A DNA stretch of 64,000 nt from Rhizobium sp. WSM4643 (GCF_025152745.1 NZ_CP104043.1:343297-407296); one strand, 5' to 3'. Shown: positions 41,089 through 50,799, counted from the stretch's first letter. The notes: generated by a model not told the origin, from the letters alone. A program made the numbers and translations.

Positions 41089-41493
41089 ATGAAAGAAGCA
41101 CCGCATTCCGTCGATGTTCACGTCGGAAAGACGATCCGTATCCAGCGTCTGTTGAGGAAAGTTTCTCAGACGGAACTGGGCGATCGCGTCGGCGTAACGT
41201 TCCAGCAGATCCAGAAATACGAAAAGGGTTCCAACCGCGTTTCCGCCAGCATGCTGGTCGAAATCGCCGGCGCGCTGAAGGTCGACGTCAGGACATTTTT
41301 CGACGACATGTCGACCCCTGATACGGCCAACGACAACCCCGCTCCGAGCGAGGAATTCGTTATTTCGCGCGAAGGCGTGCTTCTCAATGCGGCGTTCTTT
41401 TCGATCAAGAACGAAGCGCTTCGCAAGAAGATCCTGAAGCTCGTCCAGGCGATTGCCCACACTGAACAGTTGGACTCTGAAGCGGCTGAATAG
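41089..41493 (+). CDS. XRE-family regulator (PraR-like)
   Basis: 134 residues. A helix-turn-helix domain (about 10-65: VGKTIRIQRLLRKVSQTE, TFQQIQKYEKGSNRVSAS) is followed by a helical tail. It closely resembles PraR/PhrR-type repressors of rhizobia, which govern quorum sensing and biofilm genes; whether it is PraR itself or a paralogue is unclear. The ATG at 41089 has AAGGGA upstream; the ATG at 41044 lacks a site. No obvious target is adjacent. Confidence 0.75.
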   Translation: MKEAPHSVDVHVGKTIRIQRLLRKVSQTELGDRVGVTFQQIQKYEKGSNRVSASMLVEIAGALKVDVRTFFDDMSTPDTANDNPAPSEEFVISREGVLLNAAFFSIKNEALRKKILKLVQAIAHTEQLDSEAAE

Positions 41494-41555
41494 GGTCCTT
41501 CACGCGATCCCAACGGACCGCATGAGGCATGAGGATCAATAACAATCGATCGCGC

Positions 41556-41822
41556 TCAATGGCGATCGATCAGGATTAGATTCTCGCTGGCATCCTTCAT
41601 TGCGATCTTGGCTTTGCTGCCGAGCAGTTTCTCGAGATTGACGTCAAGCTCCCTGTCGGGATCTATGCCGTCCCAATCGATGACGACTTGCAGCAGCGCC
41701 ATGTTCGTCAGGTGCATCAGATTGCGCAACCGCAGCTTTTCAGCCTCCTCCTTGGCTGCCGACAGCAGCCGGAAGATCCTTGCGTATTCGCTGCCGGTAC
41801 CCTCGTTGTGTTGATCAAACAT
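41556..41822 (-). CDS. 88-residue hypothetical protein downstream of tfuA
   Basis: Small cytoplasmic helical protein (ARIFRLLSAAKEEAEKLRLR; ALLQVVIDWDGIDPDREL). No family was recognised. The ATG has GAGGCGGGAAC before it. It follows the tfuA stop by 66 bases on the same strand, so it may belong to the YcaO/TfuA operon, possibly as an accessory or immunity protein; that role is a guess from position only. Confidence 0.55.
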   Translation of the reverse strand: MFDQHNEGTGSEYARIFRLLSAAKEEAEKLRLRNLMHLTNMALLQVVIDWDGIDPDRELDVNLEKLLGSKAKIAMKDASENLILIDRH

Positions 41823-41888
41823 CGTTCCCGCCTCTTTGGTCGTAGAACCCTACGATTCCATCAGTGCTGCATCTTTCCGCCGCGACCG

Positions 41889-42632
41889 TTATTCAAGCGT
41901 TACAGGAACCGCATTGCGCGTGACTTCGGCGTGCAAGAGCTCCCAATGTGAGGTCGCGGCAAAGCGCCAGTCGCGGTCGACGGGGAGGAATTTATCCCGG
42001 CGCAGCCAGTCCAATACCAGTCGCGCGTCGTTGAGCTTGCGCTCGACGCGGCTGCCGCGGATAGCGGCGAGGATATGATCGCGGCGCGGTTTGCGGAAAT
42101 GGCACTCGTCGGCCACCTTCGCATAGGTGCGCTCGGAGAAATGCAGAAACCGGCCGGCCAGCAGCAGCTTCTTGCGCTCGCCGGGCGTAATCTCTCCGCT
42201 GGCGTAAAGCGCATCGATCGTCGGCTCGAAATCGACCCAGGGAACGGAAAGCGGCAGCCAGCCGAGCTCCTGCGGTGCATGCACCAGTGCGACGGCCTCA
42301 TCGTCGAGCAGCCGTCCGGACTCGTAATCTTCGAAGATCGAGCCGAGCCCGATCATACCGAAGGGGGCACATTCGGCTGCCCTGAGCGCTCCCATGCTGG
42401 CCCCGCCGGCAACGGCGACATCATGTTCGAGTGCGTACAATATTTCCTTGTGCCAGACCGAAGGCAGATCGCCGAAATAGCCGTCGACGAGGCCGATCGC
42501 GGTGGCGCCGTCCCGAACGGCCTTCAGGATGTCGCCGGCGGCGGCCGGCGGCCGGAAATCGATGGAAGGAGACATGGCTCTTGCCGCGGCAAGATCGCTG
42601 CCAAGACTCGGGCCGACGAATAGCACCTTCAT
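41889..42632 (-). CDS. tfuA: TfuA-like protein
   Basis: 247 residues with the TfuA core: VLFVGPSLG at the start, then IGLVDGYFGDLPSVWHKEI and GGASMGALRAAE, followed by a charged helical tail. TfuA proteins partner YcaO enzymes in peptide backbone thioamidation (shown for methyl-coenzyme M reductase) and were first linked to trifolitoxin production in Rhizobium. The start overlaps the ycaO stop (ATGA), so the two are co-translated. Confidence 0.88.
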   Translation of the reverse strand: MKVLFVGPSLGSDLAAARAMSPSIDFRPPAAAGDILKAVRDGATAIGLVDGYFGDLPSVWHKEILYALEHDVAVAGGASMGALRAAECAPFGMIGLGSIFEDYESGRLLDDEAVALVHAPQELGWLPLSVPWVDFEPTIDALYASGEITPGERKKLLLAGRFLHFSERTYAKVADECHFRKPRRDHILAAIRGSRVERKLNDARLVLDWLRRDKFLPVDRDWRFAATSHWELLHAEVTRNAVPVTLE

Positions 42633-43891
42633 GATTCGGCTCCTCTTATGGTGTTGACCGCGCGCATGCCGAGTTGGATGTATTGGCCCGAGATGTCGAC
42701 TTCCAGTCCCGGCACGATCACTCTGACGACCGAGATCGGCAGGGCTCGATGCGGAAACGGCACGACGACGATCTGCTCGATGCCGGTCGCCGTCAGCCGG
42801 TCGGCAATATGGCCGATGGATTCCTGGATCGTCGCCGGGCGGCGATGGCGGGCCTGGAACGAGCGCATCCGGCCGTCGCCCTCGCAGAGTTCGACCACCT
42901 GCTGCATCGCCGCACTCCGGTCTAGACGCTGATAGATGCGCGGCGAGAAATCGTCGCGGCTGCCGGCAATCGCGGTCAGCCGGCTCTGCGCCGCTTCGGT
43001 GATGGCGCGCAGCGCGGCGCGCACGGGGTCGGGATGGCAGCCGCAGCCACCGCAGACATGCGACCAGCGCGCGTCGACACGGTCGGAAAGATTGCCTGGC
43101 ATGATGACGGCCAGAAAGGCGGGAACGCCGATATCCGTCGTCATGTCGAGCAGCAGCAGTTTCATGCCGGCGCGCGTGATTCGGTCGGTCATGACGTCGA
43201 TGACCGCATCGCCGAAGGAGGCGGGGTCGATGCGGCTCTCCTTCAGCCGCTCAGGCGATTTCAGCTGGGTCAAGGCCCAGGCGTCGCGCTCCACCAGCTC
43301 ACAAAGCCCATGCAGGACCGCTTCGGACGGCGTGTTGCCGGAGGCGAGCCCATCGCTCGACTGCTCGAAGCCCGCCGGCCTCTCGCCGCGATGGTCGAGT
43401 CCGACGAGCCACCAGGGCACGAAGACGCTGCTGCCGGAAAGGATGTCGAGCCCCGTGCACCAGGGAATAGGACTGCTGCCGATCTCATCGGGCGCGCAGC
43501 GTGCGACATTTTCGAGATCGATCATCGCCGCATGCTCCGCCCGCATGCTGTCGATCGTCGCCTGCGTCAGGTCGGCGGGGGCAATTTCGGCGATCCGCGT
43601 CTCGACCGCTTCCATCGCCGCCGAGGTCATGGCGGCATCATTGTCGATGCCCTTGCCCTGAAACACCGAGAGCGTATGGCTGTTCGGCCTCGTCGCGAAG
43701 GCGACGGGGATGTTCAGGACGTCGAGTGCTGTCAGCAGACCGACGCGCGTGATGCCGAATTCGCGCAGATGCGGCCTGATGGCCGCGAGGGTCTGAGCCG
43801 GCGTGACGGCGCGGTCATGATAATCGCTGACACCGGCCGATGATCGTTTAAGGTCACCGGCAAGCGTTTCAAGGTCGGTGAAAGCGGACAT
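42629..43891 (-). CDS. YcaO-domain cyclodehydratase/thioamidation enzyme
   Basis: 420 residues of YcaO type. The ATP/Mg-binding glutamate motifs SAAMEAVETRI (about 90) and GLCELVERDA (about 200) are visible, with RAITEAAQSRLTAI later in the domain. YcaO enzymes phosphorylate peptide amide carbonyls with ATP; with TfuA they usually install thioamides. It starts 13 bases after the stop of a 47-residue peptide gene, the natural substrate candidate, and overlaps tfuA. It has two Cys pairs near 282-286 (HVCGGCGCH). Confidence 0.88.
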   Translation of the reverse strand: MSAFTDLETLAGDLKRSSAGVSDYHDRAVTPAQTLAAIRPHLREFGITRVGLLTALDVLNIPVAFATRPNSHTLSVFQGKGIDNDAAMTSAAMEAVETRIAEIAPADLTQATIDSMRAEHAAMIDLENVARCAPDEIGSSPIPWCTGLDILSGSSVFVPWWLVGLDHRGERPAGFEQSSDGLASGNTPSEAVLHGLCELVERDAWALTQLKSPERLKESRIDPASFGDAVIDVMTDRITRAGMKLLLLDMTTDIGVPAFLAVIMPGNLSDRVDARWSHVCGGCGCHPDPVRAALRAITEAAQSRLTAIAGSRDDFSPRIYQRLDRSAAMQQVVELCEGDGRMRSFQARHRRPATIQESIGHIADRLTATGIEQIVVVPFPHRALPISVVRVIVPGLEVDISGQYIQLGMRAVNTIRGAES

Positions 43892-43904
43892 ACCGATCTG
43901 TTCC

Positions 43905-44048
43905 TTAGCGGAACCTCAGCGCATGCGTCAGGCTCTCGAGCGCATTGGCGGAAACGTTGAGTTCGTCCTGCTTCAGGGCTGCCCTGGCGGCAGCAGAAAA
44001 ACGCAGCGACTGTGTCTGAGCTGCGGTGGTTTCAGCATTCGTCTTCAT
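43905..44048 (-). CDS. 47-residue peptide, candidate precursor for YcaO/TfuA
   Basis: Short gene with a CGGAGA site and ATG start. It reads MKTNAETTAAQTQSLRFSAA at the N-terminus and ends ESLTHALRFR. It has no Cys, two LRF motifs and no signal peptide. It sits directly in front of ycaO (13-base gap) and shares its strand. Size, position and composition fit a RiPP precursor whose backbone, not side chains, would be modified. A regulatory leader peptide is the alternative. Confidence 0.6.
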   Translation of the reverse strand: MKTNAETTAAQTQSLRFSAAARAALKQDELNVSANALESLTHALRFR

Positions 44049-44154
44049 GTTCCATCTCCGATTGGTTGGGCAGCGCCTTGCTGCCGTTAACCATCGGAAA
44101 GAAACATTGCCTCCGTCATTTAAGCGTTACAGGCTTCGTTAAAAGGCCGTGCAA
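44049..44154 (-). promoter_or_regulatory. Likely promoter of the peptide-ycaO-tfuA unit
   Basis: 106 bases between the BTAD regulator gene and the peptide gene. It holds two similar stretches, AAGCGTTACAGG and CTTCGTTAAAAGG, which could be direct-repeat sites for the adjacent BTAD regulator. AAGCGTTACAGG also occurs at the 3' end of tfuA, which weakens this idea. Confidence 0.3.
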
Positions 44155-46086
44155 TCAGGGAAGACCAGCAAGTTGCAGGCCCTGTATCAGCGGTTCCGTA
44201 TAGGCGGGATCGCGATCGGGGACGAAATGACGGATGTCCTCGCTGCGGAAATCGGGGAAGTTTTCCAGCACTACCCTGGCGTAATTCCTGGCTTTGCCCG
44301 TATCGCCTGCCATGGCATGCGAGGCGGCGAGCAGACGGGCTGTTGCCTGCTTCGCCTTCACCGGCTCCAGCGCCTCGATCGCCATTTCATATTCTTCGCG
44401 CATGAAGTGGATGCCGCCGAGGTTCCAGTAATAATAGTCCGGCGGCAGCGGATTGAGTTTAAAGGCCGCGCGGCTGAGCTCCAGTGCTCGATCGAAATCG
44501 CCATCATGGGAAAGCGCGTCGGCGAAATCGGCGAGGATGTCGGCATCGTTGGGATTGAGATCCTGAGCCTGCTGGAAATATTCCAGGCTTTCGTCGAAGC
44601 GGCGGCGATAAAGCGCCACGAAGCCGAGCTCGCGGTAGGCCCGGCCGCTGTTCGGGTCGGACTGCTGGGCCTGCCGGGCAGCACCGTTCGCCTCGTCGAG
44701 CAGTTCCTTGTCCCGCATGCCGCGGATCAGCCATTCCATGCCGAGCGCGCGCGACATGCCGGCATGGGCGGCGGAGAAATGTTCGTAGCGATTGAGCGAG
44801 GATTTGAACCATTTGCGCGCCTGGCGCAGATGCTGCAGATCGGTCTGGGCAATCAGCCGTTTGCCTTCCAGGTAGAGACGGTAGGCGGACGGCGGCGCCT
44901 CGCCGATCGGCATCGCCAGTTCGTGGCGTTCGATCGTGTCGGCGAGCGAGGAGACGATCCGCCGCGTCAGATGCGCGAAGGATTCGCTGATCTTCTGCAT
45001 GACCAGCGGCAGTTCGATGGCCCAGATTACCTCCGATGTCGTCGTCCGCGTCAGCCGACAGGTCGCAAAGACATCCTCGTCGCGGCCCTGGATGGTGACG
45101 TAGACCGCATAGTCGAAGCTGAGGTCGAGCGGACCGGGCACGGCACGCGACGGATCGATCGAACGGCTGAGGATCTCCAGGCTGGTATGCGCCGCGATCA
45201 CCTTGAAGCCGCGCTGCTGGCTAAGGCCGATGGTGACGTCTTCGAGAAGGGCCCTGCCGACGCGCTCCATCAGCGGATCGGTGAAGATACTTTCCGGCGG
45301 CAGAATGATGATGCGCGGCTGGCCGACCGGATTGACGGAAAGATTAAGCGCCGACTGTGGATGTCCCGACGTCGCCTGTGCCGCCGGCGCCAGGTTAAGT
45401 TCGCGGGCAAGAGCGGTGGTGCTTTCTTCCGGCTCGGTGTCGAAGTCGTCCTTCAACTGGCTCTTGCACTTCAGATAGGCCTGACGCGCCGCTGCCGGAT
45501 CGTTCATCCTGACATAGGTGCGCATCAAGGCGCGATAGGCCGTCTCGCTGGCAGGATCGAGTTCCAGCAGGCGCCTGGCAAGCGTGATCTGCTCTTCGTC
45601 CGATCTGTCTTCGGCGATTTCGACCAACCGGGTCAGATGGGCGGAGCGCAGTTCGTCGATGCGCTGGCGCTCAAAGGTCAGCCAGTCCTCGGCGCCCTGC
45701 GTCGGCGATTTGACGCCTTCGAGCAATTCGCCGTTCAGCAGGCCGCCGTCTTCGAGTGCGAGCGGCCCTTTCTGTTTGAGGATGTGAACGTCGACCTCCC
45801 AGCCATCGGCAAGGCCGATATGGGTTCGGGTCGCGGCAAGCAGCTGTGGAAGGCCGGCGGGAACGCTCTGCTCGATTCGTGCCAGCAGTTGGCGCAGGCT
45901 GCCGGCGCGTTTTTCCGGCAGCTCCGATTGCCAGAGCTGCCGCCTGACGGTTTCGCGGTCGAGTTCGAAATTGGGTTCGGCGGCGAGCATGGCGAGGAGA
46001 AAATAAGACTTCTCCGGCAAGGGGAGTTCCTTCCCCGCCGCCAGCAATCGCGGTCTTCCGAGCAGGCACAGCCTGTTCGTCAGCAT
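44155..46086 (-). CDS. BTAD/SARP-like transcriptional regulator with TPR tail
   Basis: 643 residues from the ATG at 46086. An N-terminal winged-helix (NRLCLLGRPRLL, then LPLPEKSYFLLAMLAAEPN) joins a bacterial transcriptional activator (BTAD) helical domain (EEQITLARRLLELDPASE, AYRALMRTYVRMND). A middle region (RIIILPPESI) and many C-terminal TPRs (GRAYRELGFVALYRR, YFQQAQDLNPNDADILAD) follow. SARP-type proteins often control peptide or secondary metabolite genes. It lies directly upstream of the peptide-ycaO-tfuA set on the same strand. An upstream TTG start is possible but would add an unlike N-terminus. Confidence 0.75.
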   Translation of the reverse strand: MLTNRLCLLGRPRLLAAGKELPLPEKSYFLLAMLAAEPNFELDRETVRRQLWQSELPEKRAGSLRQLLARIEQSVPAGLPQLLAATRTHIGLADGWEVDVHILKQKGPLALEDGGLLNGELLEGVKSPTQGAEDWLTFERQRIDELRSAHLTRLVEIAEDRSDEEQITLARRLLELDPASETAYRALMRTYVRMNDPAAARQAYLKCKSQLKDDFDTEPEESTTALARELNLAPAAQATSGHPQSALNLSVNPVGQPRIIILPPESIFTDPLMERVGRALLEDVTIGLSQQRGFKVIAAHTSLEILSRSIDPSRAVPGPLDLSFDYAVYVTIQGRDEDVFATCRLTRTTTSEVIWAIELPLVMQKISESFAHLTRRIVSSLADTIERHELAMPIGEAPPSAYRLYLEGKRLIAQTDLQHLRQARKWFKSSLNRYEHFSAAHAGMSRALGMEWLIRGMRDKELLDEANGAARQAQQSDPNSGRAYRELGFVALYRRRFDESLEYFQQAQDLNPNDADILADFADALSHDGDFDRALELSRAAFKLNPLPPDYYYWNLGGIHFMREEYEMAIEALEPVKAKQATARLLAASHAMAGDTGKARNYARVVLENFPDFRSEDIRHFVPDRDPAYTEPLIQGLQLAGLP

Positions 46087-46335
46087 CTGCCGGATGTCCG
46101 TCGCATCTCGATTCTCACCCCTGAAAGCCAAGGCGCACAAGCACACCGGCCAGTCCAAACCATGTTAGAGCCATAAGAGGCCGGCGCATAGCGGTTTTGC
46201 TTTAAAAAGAAGAAGTTTCATCGAATATTTGCATATTCTCGCGCCACACGGGGAGGAGATGCTTTGCCAACACTTGCTTGGGGCGCGGTTTTCGTTCGGC
46301 GGAAGGCTATTTACGGCGTGAACAGGCCTGAGGGA

Positions 46336-47235
46336 TCACAGAACCTGTGCAATCCGTTTCAGGCTATTCTCCGTTGCGACCGCGGCCTCGACGAAATCGA
46401 GCGCGATATCCAGCACCGGCGCACTGTGTGTCAGCCAGCCGACCGAAATGAGGTCGACACCGGAAGCCGCGATTGCGGCGGCCGTTATCGGCGTGACACG
46501 GCCGGATGCCTCGGTGATCGCTCGGCCGGCGACGATGGCGACGGCTTCGCGCAGCTGATCCGGTGTCATATTGTCGAGCAGCACGGCGTCGACGCCGGTC
46601 TCCATCGCGTCACGCAGCTGATCGAGGGTGTCCACCTCGACCTCGATCTTCACCATATGGCCGACGCCGGCCCTTGCCCGGCGGATCGCTTCAGCGACGC
46701 CGCCGGCGATGGCGACGTGATTATCCTTGATCAGCACGGCGTCATAAAGCGCGAAACGGTGGTTCATGCCGCCGCCGGCCCGCACGGCATATTTTTCCAG
46801 CGCCCTGAGGCCCGGCGTCGTCTTGCGCGTACAGGCGACGGAGGCTCTCGTGCCGCGGATGGCGGCGGCAATCTCAGCCGTCACGGTCGCAATGCCGGAG
46901 AGATGGCCGAGGAAATTCAGCGCGGTGCGCTCGCCGCTCAGCAGCCCACGCGAGGGACCTTCGATGGTGGCGATCACGTCGCCGGGCTTGACCGCATCGC
47001 CATCCTGAAGATGACGGCGCATGGCGATCTCCGGGTCGACAAGAGCGAAAGCGAGTTCGGCGGCATCGAGACCGGCGATCACGCCCGGCTGACGGGCCGC
47101 CATCACCACCGTCGAGCGATGATCCCTAGGGATCACCGAGGCCGAGGTGATGTCGCCGGCAAGACCGAGATCTTCGAGCAGGGCTGCCCGCACCAGCGGC
47201 TCGACGATCAGGCGCGAAAGGGGAACGAGGTTCAT
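46336..47235 (-). CDS. nadC: Nicotinate-nucleotide pyrophosphorylase
   Basis: 299 residues. Quinolinate phosphoribosyltransferase: converts quinolinate and PRPP to nicotinate mononucleotide, CO2 and PPi. Motifs: LEDLGLAGDITS at the start, ACTRKTTPGLRALEKYAV, GGGMNHRFALYD, LIKDNH and EVEVDTLDQL. The ATG at 47235 is one base from the nadB stop; a longer frame overlaps nadB. Last gene of the nadABC operon. Confidence 0.95.
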   Translation of the reverse strand: MNLVPLSRLIVEPLVRAALLEDLGLAGDITSASVIPRDHRSTVVMAARQPGVIAGLDAAELAFALVDPEIAMRRHLQDGDAVKPGDVIATIEGPSRGLLSGERTALNFLGHLSGIATVTAEIAAAIRGTRASVACTRKTTPGLRALEKYAVRAGGGMNHRFALYDAVLIKDNHVAIAGGVAEAIRRARAGVGHMVKIEVEVDTLDQLRDAMETGVDAVLLDNMTPDQLREAVAIVAGRAITEASGRVTPITAAAIAASGVDLISVGWLTHSAPVLDIALDFVEAAVATENSLKRIAQVL

Positions 47236-47236
47236 C

Positions 47237-48796
47237 TCAGGCACTCCTTGCAAGAGTAAAGAGCGGGGCAAGGGCATAGGGTGGCGTCGCGCGGGCGATC
47301 TCCAGAACGTCGGAAAGGTACATCCGGCGCCGGTTGGCATTGGCGAGCTTCAGCGGAAAATCGGTGCGGGCATGGGCGCCGCGCGATTCCATCCGCAGGC
47401 TGGAAAAGACGGCGATCAGCAGCGCGACGATGGCCGGATCGGCGGCAGGGCCGTTGCCTTCGGCAAGCGGCAGCAGTGCGGCGATCGCGCCCTGAATGGC
47501 GCCGGCATTGCGCAGCACGCCGAGATGGCGCGAGACGATCGGCCGGACGAGCGATGCATCGGCAGCCACTGGCAGTCTCTCGGCGAAGATGGTGCCGGTG
47601 GCGCCTGCGGGCATGCCTGAAATGTCGCGTGCAGCCCGCATGCCCATGACAGCCGCCTCCAGCAGCGAATTGCTGGCAAGCCGGTTTGCGCCGTGCAGGC
47701 CGGTCGAGGCCGCCTCTCCCGCAACCCAGAGGCCGGGAACCGAGCTGCGGCCATTTGCATCCGTGGCCACGCCGCCCATGTGATAGTGAACGGCCGGGCG
47801 CACCGGAATGACGTCTTTCGCCGGATCGATGCCGGCCTCGCCGCAAAGGCTCGAGATGACAGGAAAGCGTGCGGCAAAGCGGCTGCCGAGAGCCGCGCGG
47901 GCGTCTAGGAAGACCCTGCCGCCGCGGGCGATTTCGGCGCTGATCGCCCGCGCCACCACGTCGCGCGGCGCAAGCTCGGCACCGGATATGCGGGCCATGA
48001 ACCGTTCGCCGCGCTCGTTGACGAGCAAGGCCCCCTCCCCGCGCACCGCTTCGCTGATCAGCGCCAGCGGCCGGCGGCGTGAATCGAGCGCGGTCGGATG
48101 GAACTGGACGAATTCCATATCGGCGAGCGCGGCACCGGCCCTTGCCGCGAGCGCGATCCCCTGGCCGAAATTGCCCATCGGATTGGTGGTCGCATCGTAA
48201 AGCCCGCCAATGCCGCCGGTGGCAAGCACAACCTTCGATGTCGGCAGCATGACGGCGCCATTCGCGGTCGCGCAGAGCAGGCCGGCGACCTTTTCGCCGT
48301 CCATCAGAATCCGCCGCGCCTCGAAACCTTCGAGCACTGTTATAGCTGGCGTTTTCATCACCGCCTCGATCAGCGCGGCGATGATCGCAGCACCCGAACC
48401 GTCGCCTTCGGCATGGACGATACGGCGGCGATTATGGGCCGCCTCCAGCCCGAGCGAAAATTCACCGGCGGCATTCCGGTCGAAACGCACGCCAGCTTGC
48501 TCCAGCGCGGCGATCGCCGCCGGGGCCTCGGTGATGATACCGGCGGCGATCGTGGGATCGCAGAGCCCGTCGCCGGCAGCAAGCGTATCGGCAAGATGCA
48601 GCGCTGCGCTGTCGTCGGCGCCCATGCTGGCGGCGATGCCGCCCTGCGCCCAGGCGCTCGATGTCTCCGCGCCAAGGGCCGCGCGGGTGACGATGACCGA
48701 GGGTTCAGGCGCCAGGGTCAGCGCGGTCATCAACCCCGCAAGCCCGCTGCCGACGATCACCGTGCGTCCTGATAGCTGCTCGAGAATCTCGGTCAT
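47237..48796 (-). CDS. nadB: L-aspartate oxidase
   Basis: 519 residues. FAD-dependent oxidation of L-aspartate to iminoaspartate, the first step of NAD synthesis. FAD-binding [17 protein letters not shown], active-site region [27 protein letters not shown] and [16 protein letters not shown] are all visible. It overlaps nadA by ATGA and lies one base from nadC. The product is passed to NadA. Confidence 0.95.
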   Translation of the reverse strand: MTEILEQLSGRTVIVGSGLAGLMTALTLAPEPSVIVTRAALGAETSSAWAQGGIAASMGADDSAALHLADTLAAGDGLCDPTIAAGIITEAPAAIAALEQAGVRFDRNAAGEFSLGLEAAHNRRRIVHAEGDGSGAAIIAALIEAVMKTPAITVLEGFEARRILMDGEKVAGLLCATANGAVMLPTSKVVLATGGIGGLYDATTNPMGNFGQGIALAARAGAALADMEFVQFHPTALDSRRRPLALISEAVRGEGALLVNERGERFMARISGAELAPRDVVARAISAEIARGGRVFLDARAALGSRFAARFPVISSLCGEAGIDPAKDVIPVRPAVHYHMGGVATDANGRSSVPGLWVAGEAASTGLHGANRLASNSLLEAAVMGMRAARDISGMPAGATGTIFAERLPVAADASLVRPIVSRHLGVLRNAGAIQGAIAALLPLAEGNGPAADPAIVALLIAVFSSLRMESRGAHARTDFPLKLANANRRRMYLSDVLEIARATPPYALAPLFTLARSA

Positions 48797-49764
48797 ATCG
48801 CCAGCATCCTCTCGACGGCGCGGCGCGCGGCCACCGCAATTGCCGGATCGACGGTGACCTCGTGGCGGTTTTCCTCGAGGGCCGCGCGGATATTGGCGAG
48901 CGTGATCCGCTTCATATGCGGGCAGAGATTGCAGGGGCGAATGAACTCGACATCGGGATGGTGCACGGCGACATTGTCGCTCATCGAGCATTCGGTGAGC
49001 AGCACGACGCGCGCCGGCTTCTGCCTACCGACATAGTCCGACATGACGGCGGTAGACCCGGCGAAATCAGCTTCGGCCACCACCTCGGGCGGGCATTCGG
49101 GATGGGCGAGCACGGTTACGCCTGGATGGTTTTCGCGCAGCTGGCGCACGTCCTCGGCGGTGAAGAGTTCATGCACTTCGCAATGGCCATGCCAGGCGAT
49201 GATCTCGACGTCAGTCTCGCGGGCGACGTTGCGGGCGAGATATTCATCCGGGATCATCAACACCTTCGGCACACCGAGCGATTCTACTACCTGCTTGGCA
49301 TTGCCCGAGGTGCAGCAGATGTCGGAGGCAGCCTTCACTGCGGCCGAGGTATTGACATAGGTGACGATGGGCACGCCTGGATGGGCCTGGCGCAGCAGCG
49401 CGATATCCTCGGGCGTGATCGAATCCGCCAGCGAACAGCCGGCGCCGAGATCCGGGATCAACACGGTTTTCCCGGGGTTCAGCAGCTTGGCGGTCTCGGC
49501 CATGAAATGCACGCCGGCAAGCACGATGATATCGGCATCAACCTCGACCGCCTTGCGGGCAAGTGCCAGGCTGTCGCCGACAATATCGGCCACGCCGTGG
49601 AAGATCTCCGGTGTCTGATAGTTGTGCGCGAGAATGACGGCGTTGCGGCGGCGCTTGAGCTCGAGGATCGCGTCGACGTCATTTTCGAACGTCATCCATT
49701 CGGCTTTGGGAATGACACGGCTGACGCGCTCGTAGAGCGAGGATGCGGAAACAGGATAATTCAT
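48793..49764 (-). CDS. nadA: Quinolinate synthase
   Basis: 323 residues. A [4Fe-4S] enzyme that condenses iminoaspartate with dihydroxyacetone phosphate to quinolinate. Conserved pieces: [24 protein letters not shown], the cysteine sites DICCTSGN and LTECSMSD, and [10 protein letters not shown]. First gene of nadABC. Its upstream region carries two inverted repeats matching NadQ-type sites. Confidence 0.95.
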   Translation of the reverse strand: MNYPVSASSLYERVSRVIPKAEWMTFENDVDAILELKRRRNAVILAHNYQTPEIFHGVADIVGDSLALARKAVEVDADIIVLAGVHFMAETAKLLNPGKTVLIPDLGAGCSLADSITPEDIALLRQAHPGVPIVTYVNTSAAVKAASDICCTSGNAKQVVESLGVPKVLMIPDEYLARNVARETDVEIIAWHGHCEVHELFTAEDVRQLRENHPGVTVLAHPECPPEVVAEADFAGSTAVMSDYVGRQKPARVVLLTECSMSDNVAVHHPDVEFIRPCNLCPHMKRITLANIRAALEENRHEVTVDPAIAVAARRAVERMLAI

Positions 49765-49778
49765 GACCGGCTCCTAAT

Positions 49779-49797
49779 TATGCTCTCTTTGAGCATA
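49779..49797. promoter_or_regulatory. NadQ operator, site 1
   Basis: Perfect 7-base inverted repeat TATGCTC-N5-GAGCATA, 15 bases before the nadA start codon. It fits the known arrangement in which NadQ controls nadABC in alphaproteobacteria. Confidence 0.75.
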
Positions 49798-49812
49798 TCA
49801 TAGGCAAACAGA

Positions 49813-49831
49813 TATTCTCACGATGAGTATA
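49813..49831. promoter_or_regulatory. NadQ operator, site 2
   Basis: Second copy with the same 7-5-7 geometry: TATTCTC-N5-GAGTATA, one mismatch per arm against site 1. Centres are 34 bases apart, about three helical turns, allowing cooperative binding. Confidence 0.6.
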
Positions 49832-49833
49832 TG

Positions 49834-50781
49834 TCAATTGCGGGAGAGCGGTAATTTCGTTCCGGCCAGCGCCCGTTCTTCGAGAACGGTGTGGCGAAAG
49901 CGGAAAAGCTTGGCCGGCCTGCCGCCGGTTTCGCTTTCGGTGCCGCCGGTTTCCTCGACCAGTTCCTGCTGTTCGATGAGGCGGCGGAAGTTCTGCTTGT
50001 GCAGCGTCAGCCCCGCGAGCGCCTCGATGGTACGCTGCAGCCTCAGCAGCGTAAAACTCTCCGGCATCAGCTCGAAGACGACAGGGCGGTATTTGATCTT
50101 GGCGCGCAGCCGGGCGATGCCGGTCGCGAGAATACGGCGGTGATCGGCAAACATCGCCCGGCCGAGATTGGCCTCCGCCCCGCATCCGGCTTCCGAGACG
50201 AGCCCCGCCTCGTAAAGCAGTTCGTAACGCTGCAGGGCCAGATCCTCGTTCCAGCCGCCGCCGTCGAGGCCGAAGGTGAAATCCGCGCGGCGGTGGCGAT
50301 GGTCGCGCCTTGCCGGATCGGCATCGGCCCAGCTCCCCAGACGCGCCATGATCTCGTCAAGTACGGCCGGCCGTCCCTGCCGATGGTCTTCCCAGGGGAA
50401 ATATTCGTACCAGCCGTGCCATCCCGGCCGGCCGGCACCTGACTGCTCGTTGACGAGGCCGAGATAGCTGATCGAGATCGTCCGCCCGCCTGGGATGTCG
50501 TTGTTCCGGTCGCGATCGGCGAAGGTATAGAGCTGTTCGAGATAACCGACGGGATGTTCCGTCTGCTCCTGCACCCATTCGCGCAGACCCGATTGCAGGG
50601 TGCGATGCCCCATCTCGAAAGGGCCAGATGGCAGCGCGTTGCCGGAGCGGATGGTCATGACGCGCGGTTCGTCCCCCGTCACCGCGACGAGCACCGCAAT
50701 CAATTCCGCATGCGCAAAGCCGATCGTCACAGGGGACCGAATACTCCGTTCCGAATGAATCGAACGGATAATTCCTGACAC
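49834..50781 (-). CDS. nadQ: NadQ-type regulator (Nudix-like domain plus winged helix)
   Basis: 315 residues. The N-terminal two thirds resemble a Nudix-like sensor domain (AELIAVLVAVTGDEPRVMTI, SISYLGLV). The C-terminal part is a winged helix (ALAGLTLHKQNFRRLIEQQ, then GRPAKLFRFR). This matches the COG4111 family that represses nadABC. It sits upstream of nadA on the same strand with the operators between. The GTG at 50781 is used; the GTG at 50730, just before TIGFAHAEL, is a possible shorter start. Confidence 0.82.
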   Translation of the reverse strand: MSGIIRSIHSERSIRSPVTIGFAHAELIAVLVAVTGDEPRVMTIRSGNALPSGPFEMGHRTLQSGLREWVQEQTEHPVGYLEQLYTFADRDRNNDIPGGRTISISYLGLVNEQSGAGRPGWHGWYEYFPWEDHRQGRPAVLDEIMARLGSWADADPARRDHRHRRADFTFGLDGGGWNEDLALQRYELLYEAGLVSEAGCGAEANLGRAMFADHRRILATGIARLRAKIKYRPVVFELMPESFTLLRLQRTIEALAGLTLHKQNFRRLIEQQELVEETGGTESETGGRPAKLFRFRHTVLEERALAGTKLPLSRN

Positions 50782-50799
50782 AGGCAGGCACAGAAGCCA

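Noticed and set aside
44149..46176. 675-codon plus-strand frame opposite the BTAD regulator gene
   Set aside because: Mirror of the regulator's coding strand; the minus strand has clear winged-helix and TPR patterns.
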